Assembly (NCBI GenBank): GCA_947179485.1
Contig: OX359245.1
Coordinates: 27,453,067 to 27,517,066 of the forward strand
DNA length: 64,000 nt
Origin: Allacma fusca
Lineage: Eukaryota; Arthropoda; Collembola; Symphypleona; Sminthuridae
Direction of reading: 5' to 3'
Position numbers and translations under genes: made by a program. The notes below the pieces were generated by a model that was not told where the DNA came from, did not search any database, and worked only from the letters and a program-made list of their open reading frames with translations. Shown piece after piece: positions 38,201 through 49,827 of this stretch (its first letter is position 1; every line of letters starts with the position of its first letter).

Positions 38201-39584
38201 TCAACGAACACTTTCGTATCCCCCAACAACACCATTTTTAGCCAAGACAATTTGCCACAATTGAAGTTTCCTTGATCGGAATGCTCCGGCGGAAATGCTT
38301 AAATACAAATTCCACATGCGGTAAAACCTTTTCGAGTCCTCAAACAAATGTTCAATTGTGGGCCAATTCCTCTGAAAATTGTCTCTCCAAGCAAGGAGCG
38401 TCTTGTCATAATACGCCCCAAAATTGTGCCAATCTTCAATTGTAAAGAGTTCGTTGCAGGCCACGGGGATATTTGTATGGTCGGGGAGTTCCCCATTTGG
38501 GAAAATGTATTTATGGAAAAAACCCTCAGTGGTAAAGACATACTCTGAATCTTTGCCAATCGTATGGACCAACAAAATTCCATGGTTAGGAAGACACCTA
38601 TCCGCCATTTGGAAAAAGGTCCGGTAGTTTTTCCGTCCCACGTGCTCAAGAATCCCAATGGAAGCAATCCGATCAAACTTTTCGTCCAGGTCTCGGTAAT
38701 CTTGGACACGAACTTCAACCGGGAGTCCTTTGCATCGCTCCTGTGAAACTTTGGCTCCCTCAACTGAGATAGTGATCGCAACGACGCTGACTCCATAATT
38801 CTTGGCCATGTGATAGGCCAAACCGCCCCAACCGCAGCCCGCGTCCAAAACGCGCATGCCTGGTTCAAGTTTCAGCTTCTGGCAAATAAGCTCCATTTTA
38901 TGCAACTGCGCCTCGTCCAGGTTGCCCGCATTTTTCCAGTAGCCGCAGCTGTAGTTCATGGTCTTGTCCAAGAACGATTCAAAAAGTGCGTTGGCTGTGA
39001 ATTCACATTAAGTAATAAAATTACACTATTTTACTCAATAATCCACAAGTTCAACATAATATTACTACATTTTTTAAAAATTGACAGACTTAAGATTGCA
39101 GCAATAAAAAAATGTTTCACAGAAACGGGAAGAAATCAAATAACGACAAAATCTCACATAGGTCATAATGCTTCCTCCCAACTTCGTAGCTTCTCTTGGC
39201 AGTTTGGTTGTTGAAGATTTGATACTCCAAATAGTGACAGATCTTGTTCCATGGCAATTGGAAATACTTTTTGTAAACTCCTTGGCGAATGAGCCGATTA
39301 GTAAACTCATCCATGCTTTCAATGTCAAACCAACCGTCCATGTAGGCCTCAGCAAAACCCAAAATCTCATCTTGAGCGAACCGGCGGTAGAACATTTGGT
39401 TGTGAATTTGAATATCGTGCGGAGCCTTTCCATTGACCTCGATGCCAGCCTCGTGGAACTCTTTCTTCATCAATGACTTCAAAGGTTTTCCAAATGCGTA
39501 GATAATGACATACGTAAATGCCTTCCATACTTTGATCATCCCCAAGACCAAGGGGTAAATTAAGTCTCGAATCATTTCCCCCAT
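38201..39584 (-). CDS. cfa: Cyclopropane-fatty-acyl-phospholipid synthase, copy C
   Basis: Two exons, 39158-39584 and 38201-38994, giving 1221 nt (406 residues) and a TGA stop. SAM loop VLDAGCGWGG and catalytic-site residues YSCGYW, GILEHVG, HTIG and AYYDKT are present. The donor site is unusual: T|GTGAG instead of G|GTGAG, which makes the junction residue Ser (HYDLS) where other copies and E. coli have Gly. The N-terminal hydrophobic stretch is LIYPLVLGMIKVWKAFTYVI. The intron is 163 nt. The copy is very close to D, and their upstream regions are also near-identical in places (39935-40092 against 43190-43330). Confidence 0.93.
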
Positions 39585-39934
39585 GACTCCACTAAGACTT
39601 ACGCTTTTTGGAAAATCCGCAAAACTTTTAATCCCAATTGGCTAACTAGACGCAAACAAATTTTTAATACTCAGAGATTCTCAGTCGTGGGTTGTATCTA
39701 AGTGCCTGCACAGGATTTAAAAACTTCTACTATGCAAAAAGTACAGAGGACTTGCTTCCTTGTTGTTAAGAACTTGAAAGGCCCACTTCGTAAAAACAAA
39801 TGGTCCAGGAATGCTCTTGAAACGAAATGTGTAACACAAACGCATGACCCTAAGCCAGGTCAATAGAGCTCTGTAATGAAAAAAGGAAACTTTTCTTAAC
39901 CACAGTTTTTTTCACAAACAGAGATAGCTGGCAC

Positions 39935-40092
39935 TATTTTTGGACGCAGGTACAAAGCCCGGATTGATTGAAATCAATAGAGATAGGACCCTTAGTATTG
40001 TTCCGTATTTATCACAAGGATTTTTAACCTCGTACTTGTAAAATTGAACTCCGTGGAAAAATTATTGAAAGGACATGGAAAGAGGATTAACC
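39935..40092. repeat. Duplicated block upstream of copy C (matches 43190-43330)
   Basis: From GGACGCAGGTACAAAGCCCG onward the two blocks differ at only a few bases over about 140 bp. The similarity extends with more changes to either side and includes the gene bodies of C and D, marking a tandem duplication of about 3.2 kb. Confidence 0.85.
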
Positions 40093-41456
40093 AAAGGTGT
40101 CCACCTATCCTTCACATATGCACATTTGTATGCTATTTATAGTGTGGAAGGATTTAATTGAAGAGGTTTGTATGCAAATTAGGGTGGAAGAATATGCATT
40201 TGAAACTGCACCTAAAAATAGGTTGGCTCAGCCATTGAGTAATTATAGGCATATATTTTGTTTTTTATTTTGTAGGCTCGTGAAGCATGTAATGTTTTTA
40301 TTCACTCGCATATGGAACTGGTAAAATTAAAATTAAAGAATAATCCTCACCTGGGAACTTGCAGATTGTATGTTTTGGGGTGTGTATCAGGTTTTACCTT
40401 AAACTTGTTCGGTTAGCTAACAAACCCATTGTCACAATTATCAAACTTGGCTGACTGGAAACATTTTCTTGTGGTAATTAAATTGTGGAATCTTAAGTGC
40501 AACATCCCAGTTGAGTCACGTTCGTTGGGCTAATTTGACATTGAAATGTAAGCTTATTTGTAGACCTGATGCTCCCCATATTAAAAGGATGTAGGGTAGG
40601 CGAGGTCACTTGGACACCTTTGGTTTTCAGTTTTTTCCTAAATCGGCAAGTTTTATTTAAATTTCCCTGGATTTAATTGTGACAATATATTTTCAACTAC
40701 AGACCACACTGGTTTTGTGTGTCAATGGGTCGAAAACCCCTGCATTTTATACATTTTACAATAATCATTTCTTTATTCGTATAAAGGGAGTTTTAGTCAT
40801 TCAACAGTCCAAGAAACAGATGAGCATCAATCAAGATGTTGATTTGAGCAGCGCAAGGAAGCCTATTATTCCACATTTATTAGGACTAAGAAAGTTTTAT
40901 TTTTTGAAAATTCGAAAAGAAAAATGCAACAATAATTACATTTACTGCTTAAGCCAAAATAATTATAATGCTGAAGATATTAACACTTGCAGGAAGAAGA
41001 GAGTTACTCAGTATTAAGCCCTAATGAAGATCTCTGTTTGAGATTCGAAGCAACGCAAAACCATTGATTCCTAAGGATTATCCACGTAATCCAAAAATTT
41101 ACACATGTTTGAAATTAAGTGTGGAGCTAATTTTTGGGAAGCATTTTGAACGAGAACTCATACAAAAAGTCATCCGACAGATTTTAACGCAAGGTATGCA
41201 CCTGACAATGATACCAAAATATTTCTACAGTTGAGAAAGAAAAAGAAAAAATATCAATTGTATGACAGATGCATGAAGCAAATTTTATTTACAATTTTAA
41301 TAACTGCACTTAATAATTGATTGATAAATGAAAAGAATCCAAGCCAAAAATTAGGCACGATCCAAACGAGTACCAAAATTTCTAAAAGACCAATAATGCC
41401 CATTTTTTCAGAATGTTCGTTTGAATTCAATTCAAACTATTTGATTTCCCCCGGTT
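40093..41456. other. Intergenic between Cfa copies C and D
   Basis: Presumed 3' UTR of D at the right end (ATTGATTGATAAATGAAAAG is shared with other copies' tails). Plus-strand frames at 40097-40324 and 40679-41017 show no domain or splice pattern and are not called. Confidence 0.5.
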
Positions 41457-42823
41457 TTAGCGAACACTTTCGTATCCCCCAACAACGCCATTCTTAGCCA
41501 AGACGATTTGCCAAAGTTGAAGTCTCCTTGATCGGAATGCTCCGGCGGAAATGCCCAAATAGAAGTTCCACATGCGGTAAAACCTTTTCGAGTCTTCAAA
41601 TAAATGTTCAATTGTGGACCAATTCCTTTGAAAATTGTCTCTCCAAGCAAGGAGCGTCTTGTCATAATACGGACCAAAATTGTGCCAATCTTCAATTGTA
41701 AAGAGCTCGTTGCAGGCCACGGGGATATTTGTATGATCAGGGAGTTCCCCATTTGGGAAAATATATTTATGGAAAAAGCCCTCAGTGGCACAGATATGGT
41801 CCGAGTCCTTGCCAATCGTATGCACCAACAAAATTCCATGGTTGGGAAGGCACCTGTCCGCCATTTGAAAAAAGGTCCGGTAATTTTTCCGACCCACGTG
41901 CTCCAGAATCCCAACGGAAGCAATCCGATCAAATTTTTCATCCACATCTCGGTAATCCTGGACACGAACTTCAACGGGGAGTCCTTTGCATCGCTCCTGT
42001 GAAACTTTGGCTCCCTCAACTGAGATAGTGATTGCAACCACGCTGACTCCGTAATTCTTGGCCATGTGATAGGCCAATCCTCCCCAACCGCAGCCCGCGT
42101 CCAAAACGCGCATGCCTGGTTCAAGTTTCAGCTTCTGGCAAATAAGCTCCATTTTGTGCAACTGCGCCTCGTCCAGGTTGCCCGCATTTTTCCAGTAGCC
42201 GCAGCTGTAGTTCATGGTCTTGTCCAGGAATGATTCATAAAGTGTGTTCCCTGCAAAATAACAATAAGGATAAATATTAATAAATAAAACAAAAATCTCC
42301 ATTGATTATTGGGATTTTTCCATATGACATGGTATCTGAAGCTTGCAGTATTCAAAATAAATATTTTGCGTAATAGAGAATGAACTACCACAAAATAAAT
42401 CTCACCCAAGTCGTAATGTTTCCTGCCAACTTCGAAGCTCCTCTGAGCAGTTTGGTTGTTGAAGATTTGATACTCCAAATAGTGACAGATCTTGTTCCAT
42501 GGAAATTGGAAATATTTTTTGTAAAGTCCTCCGAGAATGATTCGATGGAAAAACTCGTCAATGCTTTCAATGTCAATCCAACCGTCCATGTAGGCCTCAG
42601 CAAATCCCAAAATCTCATCTTGAGCGAACCGGCGGTAGAACATTTGATTGTGAACTTGGATATCCTGCGGAGCCTTGCCATTGACCTCGATGCCCGCCTC
42701 GTGGAACTCTTTCTTTAGCAATGACTTCAAAGGTTTTTGAAATACGTAGTAAATCACGTATGTAAAAGCCTTCCATACTCTGATCATCCCCAAGACCAAG
42801 GGGTAAATTAAGTCTCGAATCAT
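41457..42823 (-). CDS. cfa: Cyclopropane-fatty-acyl-phospholipid synthase, copy D
   Basis: Two exons, 42406-42823 and 41457-42250, phase 1 junction HYDLG; total 1212 nt, 403 residues. The start is MIRDLIYP; an upstream extension exists only from a non-ATG codon, so I chose the first ATG, as in copy A. SAM loop VLDAGCGWGG; YSCGYW, GILEHVG, HTIG and PYYDKT all intact. N-terminal hydrophobic span LIYPLVLGMIRVWKAFTYVI. The intron is 155 nt. It is the closest relative of copy C and shares its GILEHVG variant. No damage seen. Confidence 0.95.
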
Positions 42824-44186
42824 TTTCTCTGACTCCACTACGACTAACGCTTTTTGAAAAATTGGTAAAATATTTAATCCCACTCGACCAAAATTATACG
42901 GGCAAATTATTTTGACTCCAAAATTCTTAGACGTTTGATCGTACCTAACTCTCTACACAGGATTCGAAAACGTCCACGCTGTGGGAAGTGCAGAGGACCT
43001 GCTTTCTTGAGGTTCAGAACCTTAATGACTCACTTTGTAAAACCAAGTGGTCCAGGAAAGCTCTTGGAACGAAATGTGTCACTCATTGGAGCGAGCCAAA
43101 GCTAGGTCAATAAAGCCGTCTCATGTAACAAGGAAACTTTTCTTAAGCATAGTTTTTTCCCAAACAGAGATAGCTCACACTATTTTTGGACGCAGGTACA
43201 AAGCCCGGATTGATTGAAATCAATAGAGATAGGACCCTTAGTATTGTTCCGTATTTATCACAAGGATTTTTAACCTCGAACTTGTAAAATTGAACTCCGT
43301 GGAAAAATTATTGAAAGGACAAGGAAAGAGAACTAACAATTGAAAGGAAGGTTCATAATTGTAAGTACTAAAATGTTCAAGCTGTTTATATTATGATGAC
43401 GATACATGTGCGTACGTGTGCTTCTTAAATATGCATACATACATGCGAAAGCAGCTATCAAGGCTCGTAAGTTCCGTTTCGATCATTTCCATTTGTACAA
43501 TGTAGTTTTATAACCAATGTTACATGTCACAAAAACTGACTGAAAAAGGAAAAACGTTACTCTTGAAAACAATCATATCACATTTTCAGCTACAGTGACC
43601 ACGATTTCTGACTAGGGAAAATGTTATTGTACTCCATTGGGTCCCCAAAATACTTTTGAATTCATACATAATTACATATGTACATACGTATGGAAGAATG
43701 GAAGTCCTGCACTCGAGGATTTAAATAAAATTGAAGTCAATTAAAAACAGGTCAGTTCAGGACAAGTGGACTGATTCCAACTGAACAAAAGCTGGCAAAC
43801 CATAGCGGAACCATAGCTAAGATTTGAATGCCAGGCTTCTGGGAATCATCGTTAAGATATTCTCGCGAGCAATTCTGAGAACCAAGAGTTTGCACAGGAA
43901 ATTCTGTTTTGTCACTTATTTACAGAATGCTCAATGACCTCTGCCCCCTCTAGGTTCTCCAAGACCTTGTCACGCTACACAGTTGTAGACATTTTGCGTA
44001 CGGAAAATTTTGCCGATCTCCTGGAATTTTTTTGAAAGACAACGGTTCATGCACACAGAAATGATGAGTGATTTCCTCATCTAAGCCAGGTTACTTTCCC
44101 AAGTCAGTTCTAGTAATTATTTATTCGGGAACGAGAATTTCCTTAAAAACTTCTTATAAACAAATTTAAAGGTTTTTTCTCTCGTT
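42824..44186. other. Intergenic upstream of Cfa copy D
   Basis: Contains the block shared with copy C (43190-43330) and otherwise unremarkable AT-rich sequence. No further gene. Confidence 0.5.
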
Positions 44187-44822
44187 TTGACGAGCACATT
44201 CGTATCCAACCAGAACGCAGTATGTAGCCAATACGATTTACCATAAATGGCCCGATCTTGACCGAAAATCTCCTGCCAGAGCCCCAACTAAAAACTCCCC
44301 AAGCGGTAAATATGTTTGAACCTTTTAAAAAATGCTGAATAAACATTTCCATTGAAAATTGCCCAGACAAGATATAAGTATTTTGACGTAAGACAAAGTT
44401 GTTTCAAGCATTAATGCTGAAAACCTTCTTACAATTAGAACAGGGATATTAATATAACGAGGAGTGATGAGGAGATGGAAAAATGTACGTGAAAAAAAGT
44501 GCATTCTCTGAATTCATGCCGATCGTATGGAATACGAAAATCCCATGGTCGAACAGACATCTCTTCGCAACTTGGAAAAACCTGTTATTCCGTCCTGATT
44601 GCTCAAATCCGGTCAAATTGTTCAAATAGACCAAATGTTTGCACATGCCTCCCCAACCAAAGCCAATATTCAAAACGCGCATGCCTGGTTCCAGTTTCAG
44701 CTTCTGCGCAATGTGCTTCGTTTTGCTTTGCTGCGCCTCATCCAGGTAACTCGTATTTTTCCAGTAGCCGCAGTTGTAGTTTATGGACTTTTCCAAGATC
44801 GACTCACAAAGAGCGTTGCTTG
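44187..44822 (-). pseudogene. Cfa pseudogene (exon 2 only)
   Basis: The minus strand shows INYNCGYWKN, LDEAQQ, LKLEPGMRVLNIGFGWGGMC and FFQVAKRCL, all clear Cfa exon 2 segments. The part after the SAM loop (about 40 residues, including the DYRD region) is deleted, the loop reads GFGWGG, and the C-terminal half shifts frame and has lost its stop. Exon 1 is absent: similarity ends at the intron border near 44820. It sits between intact copy D and copy E. Confidence 0.9.
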
Positions 44823-45136
44823 TGAAATGTAATTATTTGATAGAGCCATCCTGCATTGAGAGTGAAAATTTATGCAAAGTTACCTGATGCATGTAACAAC
44901 AAAAACAAATGTTTGAATTAAAATTTATACAATGACCTTACTAACTATACGAATCCTTGGTTGCTCAAATACAGGATCCCTTGGTAGAAAAATAATTAAA
45001 TGATTGATAAATAAAACGAATCAGGGACAAAATTTTGGTACGATCCGAAATAGTGTCAAAACGTTTGCAACATGATATGAGAGCATTTATTTTCAATATC
45101 TGTTTGAACACAATTCTACTCGTAGAATTCCAACTT

Positions 45137-46524
45137 TTAACGAACAATTTCATATCCACCAACAACACCGTTTTTAGCCAAAACAATTTGCCACGGCTGA
45201 AGTTTCCTTGATCGGAATAATCCTGCAGAAAGGCACAAATAGAAGTGCCACATGCGATAAAACCTTTTCGAGTCTTCAAAAAGATGCTCAATTGTTGACC
45301 AATTCTTTTTAAAATTGTCTTGCCAAGCAAGGAGCGTCTTGTCATAATACGGGCCGAAATTGTGCCAATCTTCAATAGTAAAGAGCTTGCTGCAAGCCAC
45401 TGCTATATTTGAATGGTGAGGAAGTTCCCCGTTTGGGAAAATGTAAGTATTAAAAAAACCCTCAATGGAGGCAACGTGTTCGGAATCCATCCCGATAGTA
45501 TGGACCAACAAAATTCCATGGTTGGGAAGGCATCTGTCTGCCATTTGGAAAAATTTTCGGTAATTCTTCCGCCCCACGTGCTCAAGAATCCCAATGGAAG
45601 CAATCCGATCAAAGTTTTCGTTCATATCTCGGTAATCTTGGACACGAACTTCAACGGGGAGTCCTTTGCATCGCTCCTCTGCAACTTTGGCTCCCTCAAC
45701 TGAGATAGTGATTGCAACGACGCTGACTCCGTAATTCTTAGCCATGTGATAGGCCAAACCACCCCAACCACAGCCTGCGTCCAAAACGCGCATGCCTGGT
45801 TTCAGTTTCAGCTTCTGGCAAATAAGCTCCATTTTGTGCTGCTGCGCCTCGTCCAGGTTACTCGCATTTTTCCAGTAGCCCCAGCTGTAGTTCATGGACT
45901 TGTCCAAGAATGAATCATAAAGTGTGTTCCAAAATAACAATAAGGACAAGTTTTACTGAATACAATTTTTACGTATCACATTGAATAGATCCATACATCG
46001 GAAGTTTTCGAGATGAATTGGTATCCATTGCTTGCAGCAATAGCAGTAAATGTTTTGAATAAACGAGAATGAATTTCAACAAAATAATACTCACCGAGGT
46101 CATAATGCTTTTGGCCAACTTCGAAACTTCTCTTGGCAGTTTGGTTATTAAAGAGTTCATACTCCAAATAGTGACATATCTTGTTCCATGGAAATTGGAA
46201 ATATTTTAATTGGTAAAGTCCTTGGAGGAAGATTCGATTAAAAAACTCGTCAATGCTGTCAATGTCAATCCAACCGTCCATGCAAGCCTCAGCAAAACCC
46301 AAAAGCTCATCTTGAGCAAACCGACGGTAGAACATTTCATTGTGACTTTGTATGTCCTGCGGAGCCTTTCCATTAACCTCGATGCCCGCTTCCTGGAGCT
46401 CTTTCTTCACCAATGACTTCAAAGGTTTCTCAAATACGTAGATTATGGAGTATGTAAATGCCTTCCATAATTTTATCAGTCCTAGTGCTAACGGGTAAAT
46501 AATTGCCCGAATCGGTTCCCCCAT
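45137..46524 (-). pseudogene. cfa: Cfa copy E, near-intact but probably inactive
   Basis: Exon 1 is 46095-46524 (MGEPIRAII start, one extra residue at GLYQLKYF) and exon 2 is 45137-45930. The frame is open throughout and would give 407 residues. Two changes hit critical points. The acceptor is damaged: D has TTTTGCAGGGAAC where E has TTTTGGAAC, removing the AG with no good substitute nearby. The residue matching catalytic-site Cys139 is Trp (YSWGYW). SAM loop VLDAGCGWGG, GILEHVG, HTIG and PYYDKT persist. It could be a recent pseudogene, or a gene spliced in another way with altered chemistry; the coincidence of both changes favours decay. Confidence 0.85.
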
Positions 46525-46583
46525 TTCACTCGAAGTTTCAGATTTCCTAAAAATATCGAAATTTAAACTAAAATTAGTAACTC

Positions 46584-46630
46584 CATTCAAGTTCAAGTGC
46601 GTATCAAGTGAGCCAAGTCGAGTCAAGTGG
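46584..46630. repeat. Fragment of the hAT-like subterminal repeat
   Basis: TTCAAGTTCAAGTGCGTATC followed by AAGTGAGCCAAGTC matches the left end region of hAT-like copy 2 (3170-3215). Only about 45 bp remain, just upstream of Cfa copy E. Confidence 0.6.
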
Positions 46631-48339
46631 CCATAACGTTTATACCCGATAGGGCATGTTGGGACGGTTACTTGCAAATACAAATATATTGTCTAGACAA
46701 TGCAAGTTACAAATATTGGTTTCAATTTCCAAAATACTCACATATGCTCGAATTTAAGCAACTACTGTTCTCCTAACTTTAAAAAAGGAAAATTTTTGAG
46801 CTTAACAAGGAGTAAATGTTTGCAGGATAAATTTAAGAAGCAAATTAAAATTAATGTACGAAATATGTTAATATGAATTATTATGTTATAATTTTATTCT
46901 TTTAATGTTCCATACGGATTTTTTCATTGACCTTCGGTAGCTAAAAGCTGGGATTTCAAATGGAGAGCTTACAACAATCAAAATCTGGCTAGAACGTAAG
47001 CAATAATTTATAAACCAAACTTTTAAGCCCAAATATTATCGGATTTAGAGGACGCTCCAGAAAAATAAATTTACTCAATGCACATTTGAACAAATGTATT
47101 AATTCTGTCCCTGACTCACCAAATTAAAGTGATGTTTGCCTTTTGTGGTATGTTTTTCGAAAGTTCTAGGGGTAAGGGTTGAGAAAAACAAACATTAAGA
47201 AAGTGAAGTTGGGAATACTGAAATGTGAATTCAGTCAACAAATTTATTTAACATGACGAACTTATGCAGCTGGGTGTATTTTATCAGATCTGAAATATTT
47301 TCATCTTGAGTCCATCGTTTTCTCCTAATGCTTGTAAATTTGTGTTATCGGGGTTGATTAATGAGTATGATGGGAATCAAAGATTGATGGGAATCAAGGG
47401 TTGATGACAATCGAAGATTGATAGGAGTCAAAACTTGCTGGATAAGTAACCCTGGGTTAATTTGTTTTGAATTCATGTTAGTTTCATAAATCTTGAAGGA
47501 CTATTATTAAAATAAGTATATCTCAATAAACGCATATCTTTATACAGATATATTCCATATCTGAGAACCAACCCTAAAACAAGAAAGTTTATTTATATTC
47601 ACAGTACTAGGATTATTGGGGTTTCCACTCTTGAGCTCTAACTCTTTCTGAACAACCCTAGTTTTGCACTGTTACTGTCCCAAAACTCTACATTTATCTT
47701 TACCTTTCCTAAAATTGATGGAACTAAAATCTTTGCTGATTTCTAATACTTCATCTGCCAGTCATAATGTTTTGACAAAATTCATGTCATAAAATCCTTA
47801 ATTCTTCAAACGAATTGGGTTTAAAGACAGCGTCACAATTTGTCTTCATTTCCCTCCAAAATTATTATCGCAAAGGTTTTTAAAATTTTGTCAAGGTTTT
47901 GCAGCTGTGTGCTTGATATGCTGTGGTTTTGCGCGTAGTTTGCGCCGTTGGTTAAGGAGGCCCAAAAATTTGAGGTGCACACTGTAAATGGGTACATTTA
48001 CTACTACAAAGAGCATATAGTAATGGAACCGTTTTGGAAGCTTCTGGTCCAGGTGTAAATATTCCTTGGAGTCAAGAAGCTGGTGATAAATTGGGAACAA
48101 GCACAATTACCAGCTGATCCAATTTTTTTCGATTATTGAGTGGCATTTCAAGGAATAGTGTATTACAAGCTTTAGTGTTCATACAGATTTCTATTTATTT
48201 TAACTTGCTCCTATTGAGTGGGATTTTGAATCAAAACAGTAAGGAATGAGAAATATGAACTTAAAATATTCACACACAAGGGAAAATTGTGAGGGAAATT
48301 TGTAAGGTAAAGCATTTGCCTAAAATTGAGAGTTCGATA
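46631..48339. other. Intergenic, duplicated at 62180-63290
   Basis: Parts of 47100-48260 match 62180-63290 in the same order and orientation: AAAGTGATGTTT, CATGTTAGTTTCATAA, CGCCGTTGGTTAAG and CTATTGAGTGGGATT. This shows that spacer sequence was duplicated along with Cfa copies. No gene. Confidence 0.65.
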
Positions 48340-48565
48340 AAGAAAGCTTCCTGCAGAAAATTGCAAACAGAAGTTCCATTTGCGATAAAATCTTTCAGTC
48401 TTTAAATAAATGCTCAGTTGTGATCCAATGCCTTTTAAAGCTATCGAAGCTAGGAATTTGCCTACGTGTGAAACTGTATGTAACTGCGAAAAAAAACCTC
48501 AGTTAAATAATGTTTTGGTCAAATCCTTGCCAATCGTAGGGACCAACAAAATTCCTTATTTGAAA
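48340..48565 (-). pseudogene. Cfa exon 2 fragment left of the LTR element
   Basis: Blocks such as AGAAGTTCCATTTGCGATAA, TCTTTAAATAAATGCTCA and AATCCTTGCCAATCGTAGGG match the region of copy C from about 38280 to 38580, with deletions. Heavily decayed. Confidence 0.8.
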
Positions 48566-48763
48566 AGAAAAAGCTGTCAAAATGCATTTATTGTATTGTA
48601 CGTCATATTTAAATTACAATAGTAACACTACCAGCGTAGTACACCTTGAGTCAAAGGTACCAACATATATGTAAATACCAAAATTCACCACTGGAACATT
48701 TGGCAACAATTTTAGGGGAACAATAACAGCCATTTTGAAATGGAGATTCAATAATATTACAGA

Positions 48764-49111
48764 TGTGGCATACATGTAAACCCTAGCTTATTAAGTAATA
48801 CATTACCCCGCTTATTGTTACTCGCCACCTAATAATCTTACTCCCTCGCTACCCGCTCCTCGTAGGTAACACACTGGGTATATAAGCCCAGCTCACAGCT
48901 GAATCCTCAGTCTGTGTGTCCTCGCCCTAGTGTAAACATCATCTCTTAAGTGTTACATAATAAATACCTACATTATAAACTGCCCTGCTTAAGCATATCA
49001 TTTATTACAGATTCCCCTCTCGTAGCTCGCTGAATCTACGTTCATGTATAATCATAGGCACACAGGCTCATATGTGTACATACACTAATTCCCCCAAATA
49101 GGTATGTCACA
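48764..49111 (+). repeat. 5' LTR
   Basis: Starts TGTGGCATAC, ends ATGTCACA. Contains TATATAAG at 48879-48886, an initiator-like TCAGT at 48907 about 28 bp downstream, and AATAAA at 48959-48964, the usual order of promoter and polyadenylation signals. Confidence 0.95.
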
Positions 49112-49827
49112 TTGGTGGAGGCCCTAAAAATACCCGAAATCTGTGATAAAGTGATTAAAAACACTTAAAGTTCAAAAACTATTTTCATTTTTACGTGAAA
49201 ACCGCGTAAAACACCACTTACATACGAGACTCGGAAAGTGACCGTTGAAAACTGAACACAACACCAACACACATAAGTACTTCCTTTGTGTGAACTCACG
49301 TGATTTTCACTTTCCTACATTTAAACCTAGTGACTTTTACAACTAATTAACAATTTTCCTACAACCTAAACTACTTATTCTACCGAGACTAAGTGAAATT
49401 CTCGAACTTTTTCAACCATTTTCAACAAAATTGGCCGTTTTTTTCGGCTCAACCCATACTAAATAGGACGGACTTCAGCCAAGGCCCAGGTTCCCATACT
49501 ATAACCCATGGACAACGGCTGATGATTTTCTCACTCTGATGTCAATTTTCATCTATTTTCAACCCGTTTTCAAATATTGGACAACCCTAAACTGATGATA
49601 ACTCATCCCACAAAAACATTTTCACCCGATTCTGGACACTCGCATTTCGATTTTCAACAAAAATTAGACGTTTTTACCCCCGGATGACGTTGGTATGCCA
49701 GTCCCGGATTTTCCCGTAGACACAACTTCAAATCCGGTAATCTAAATTATCTATTCATTATTCCCGCATTGGATTATTCTCCCGCATTCCATTTCCGTTA
49801 CCCGTCATCCCTTCCAAATTCAACAAA

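Noticed and set aside
40679-41017. 112-codon plus-strand frame between Cfa copies C and D
   Set aside because: No recognisable domain; composition resembles surrounding AT-rich spacer.
41432-42124. 230-codon frame overlapping Cfa copy D on the same strand
   Set aside because: Shadow of the Cfa exon in another frame; the same shadow appears over copies C and F.
27743-46524. Bacterial contamination as the source of the Cfa genes
   Set aside because: The genes have GT-AG introns, eukaryotic-style pseudogene debris and continuous linkage with spliced elongases and animal-type transposons.
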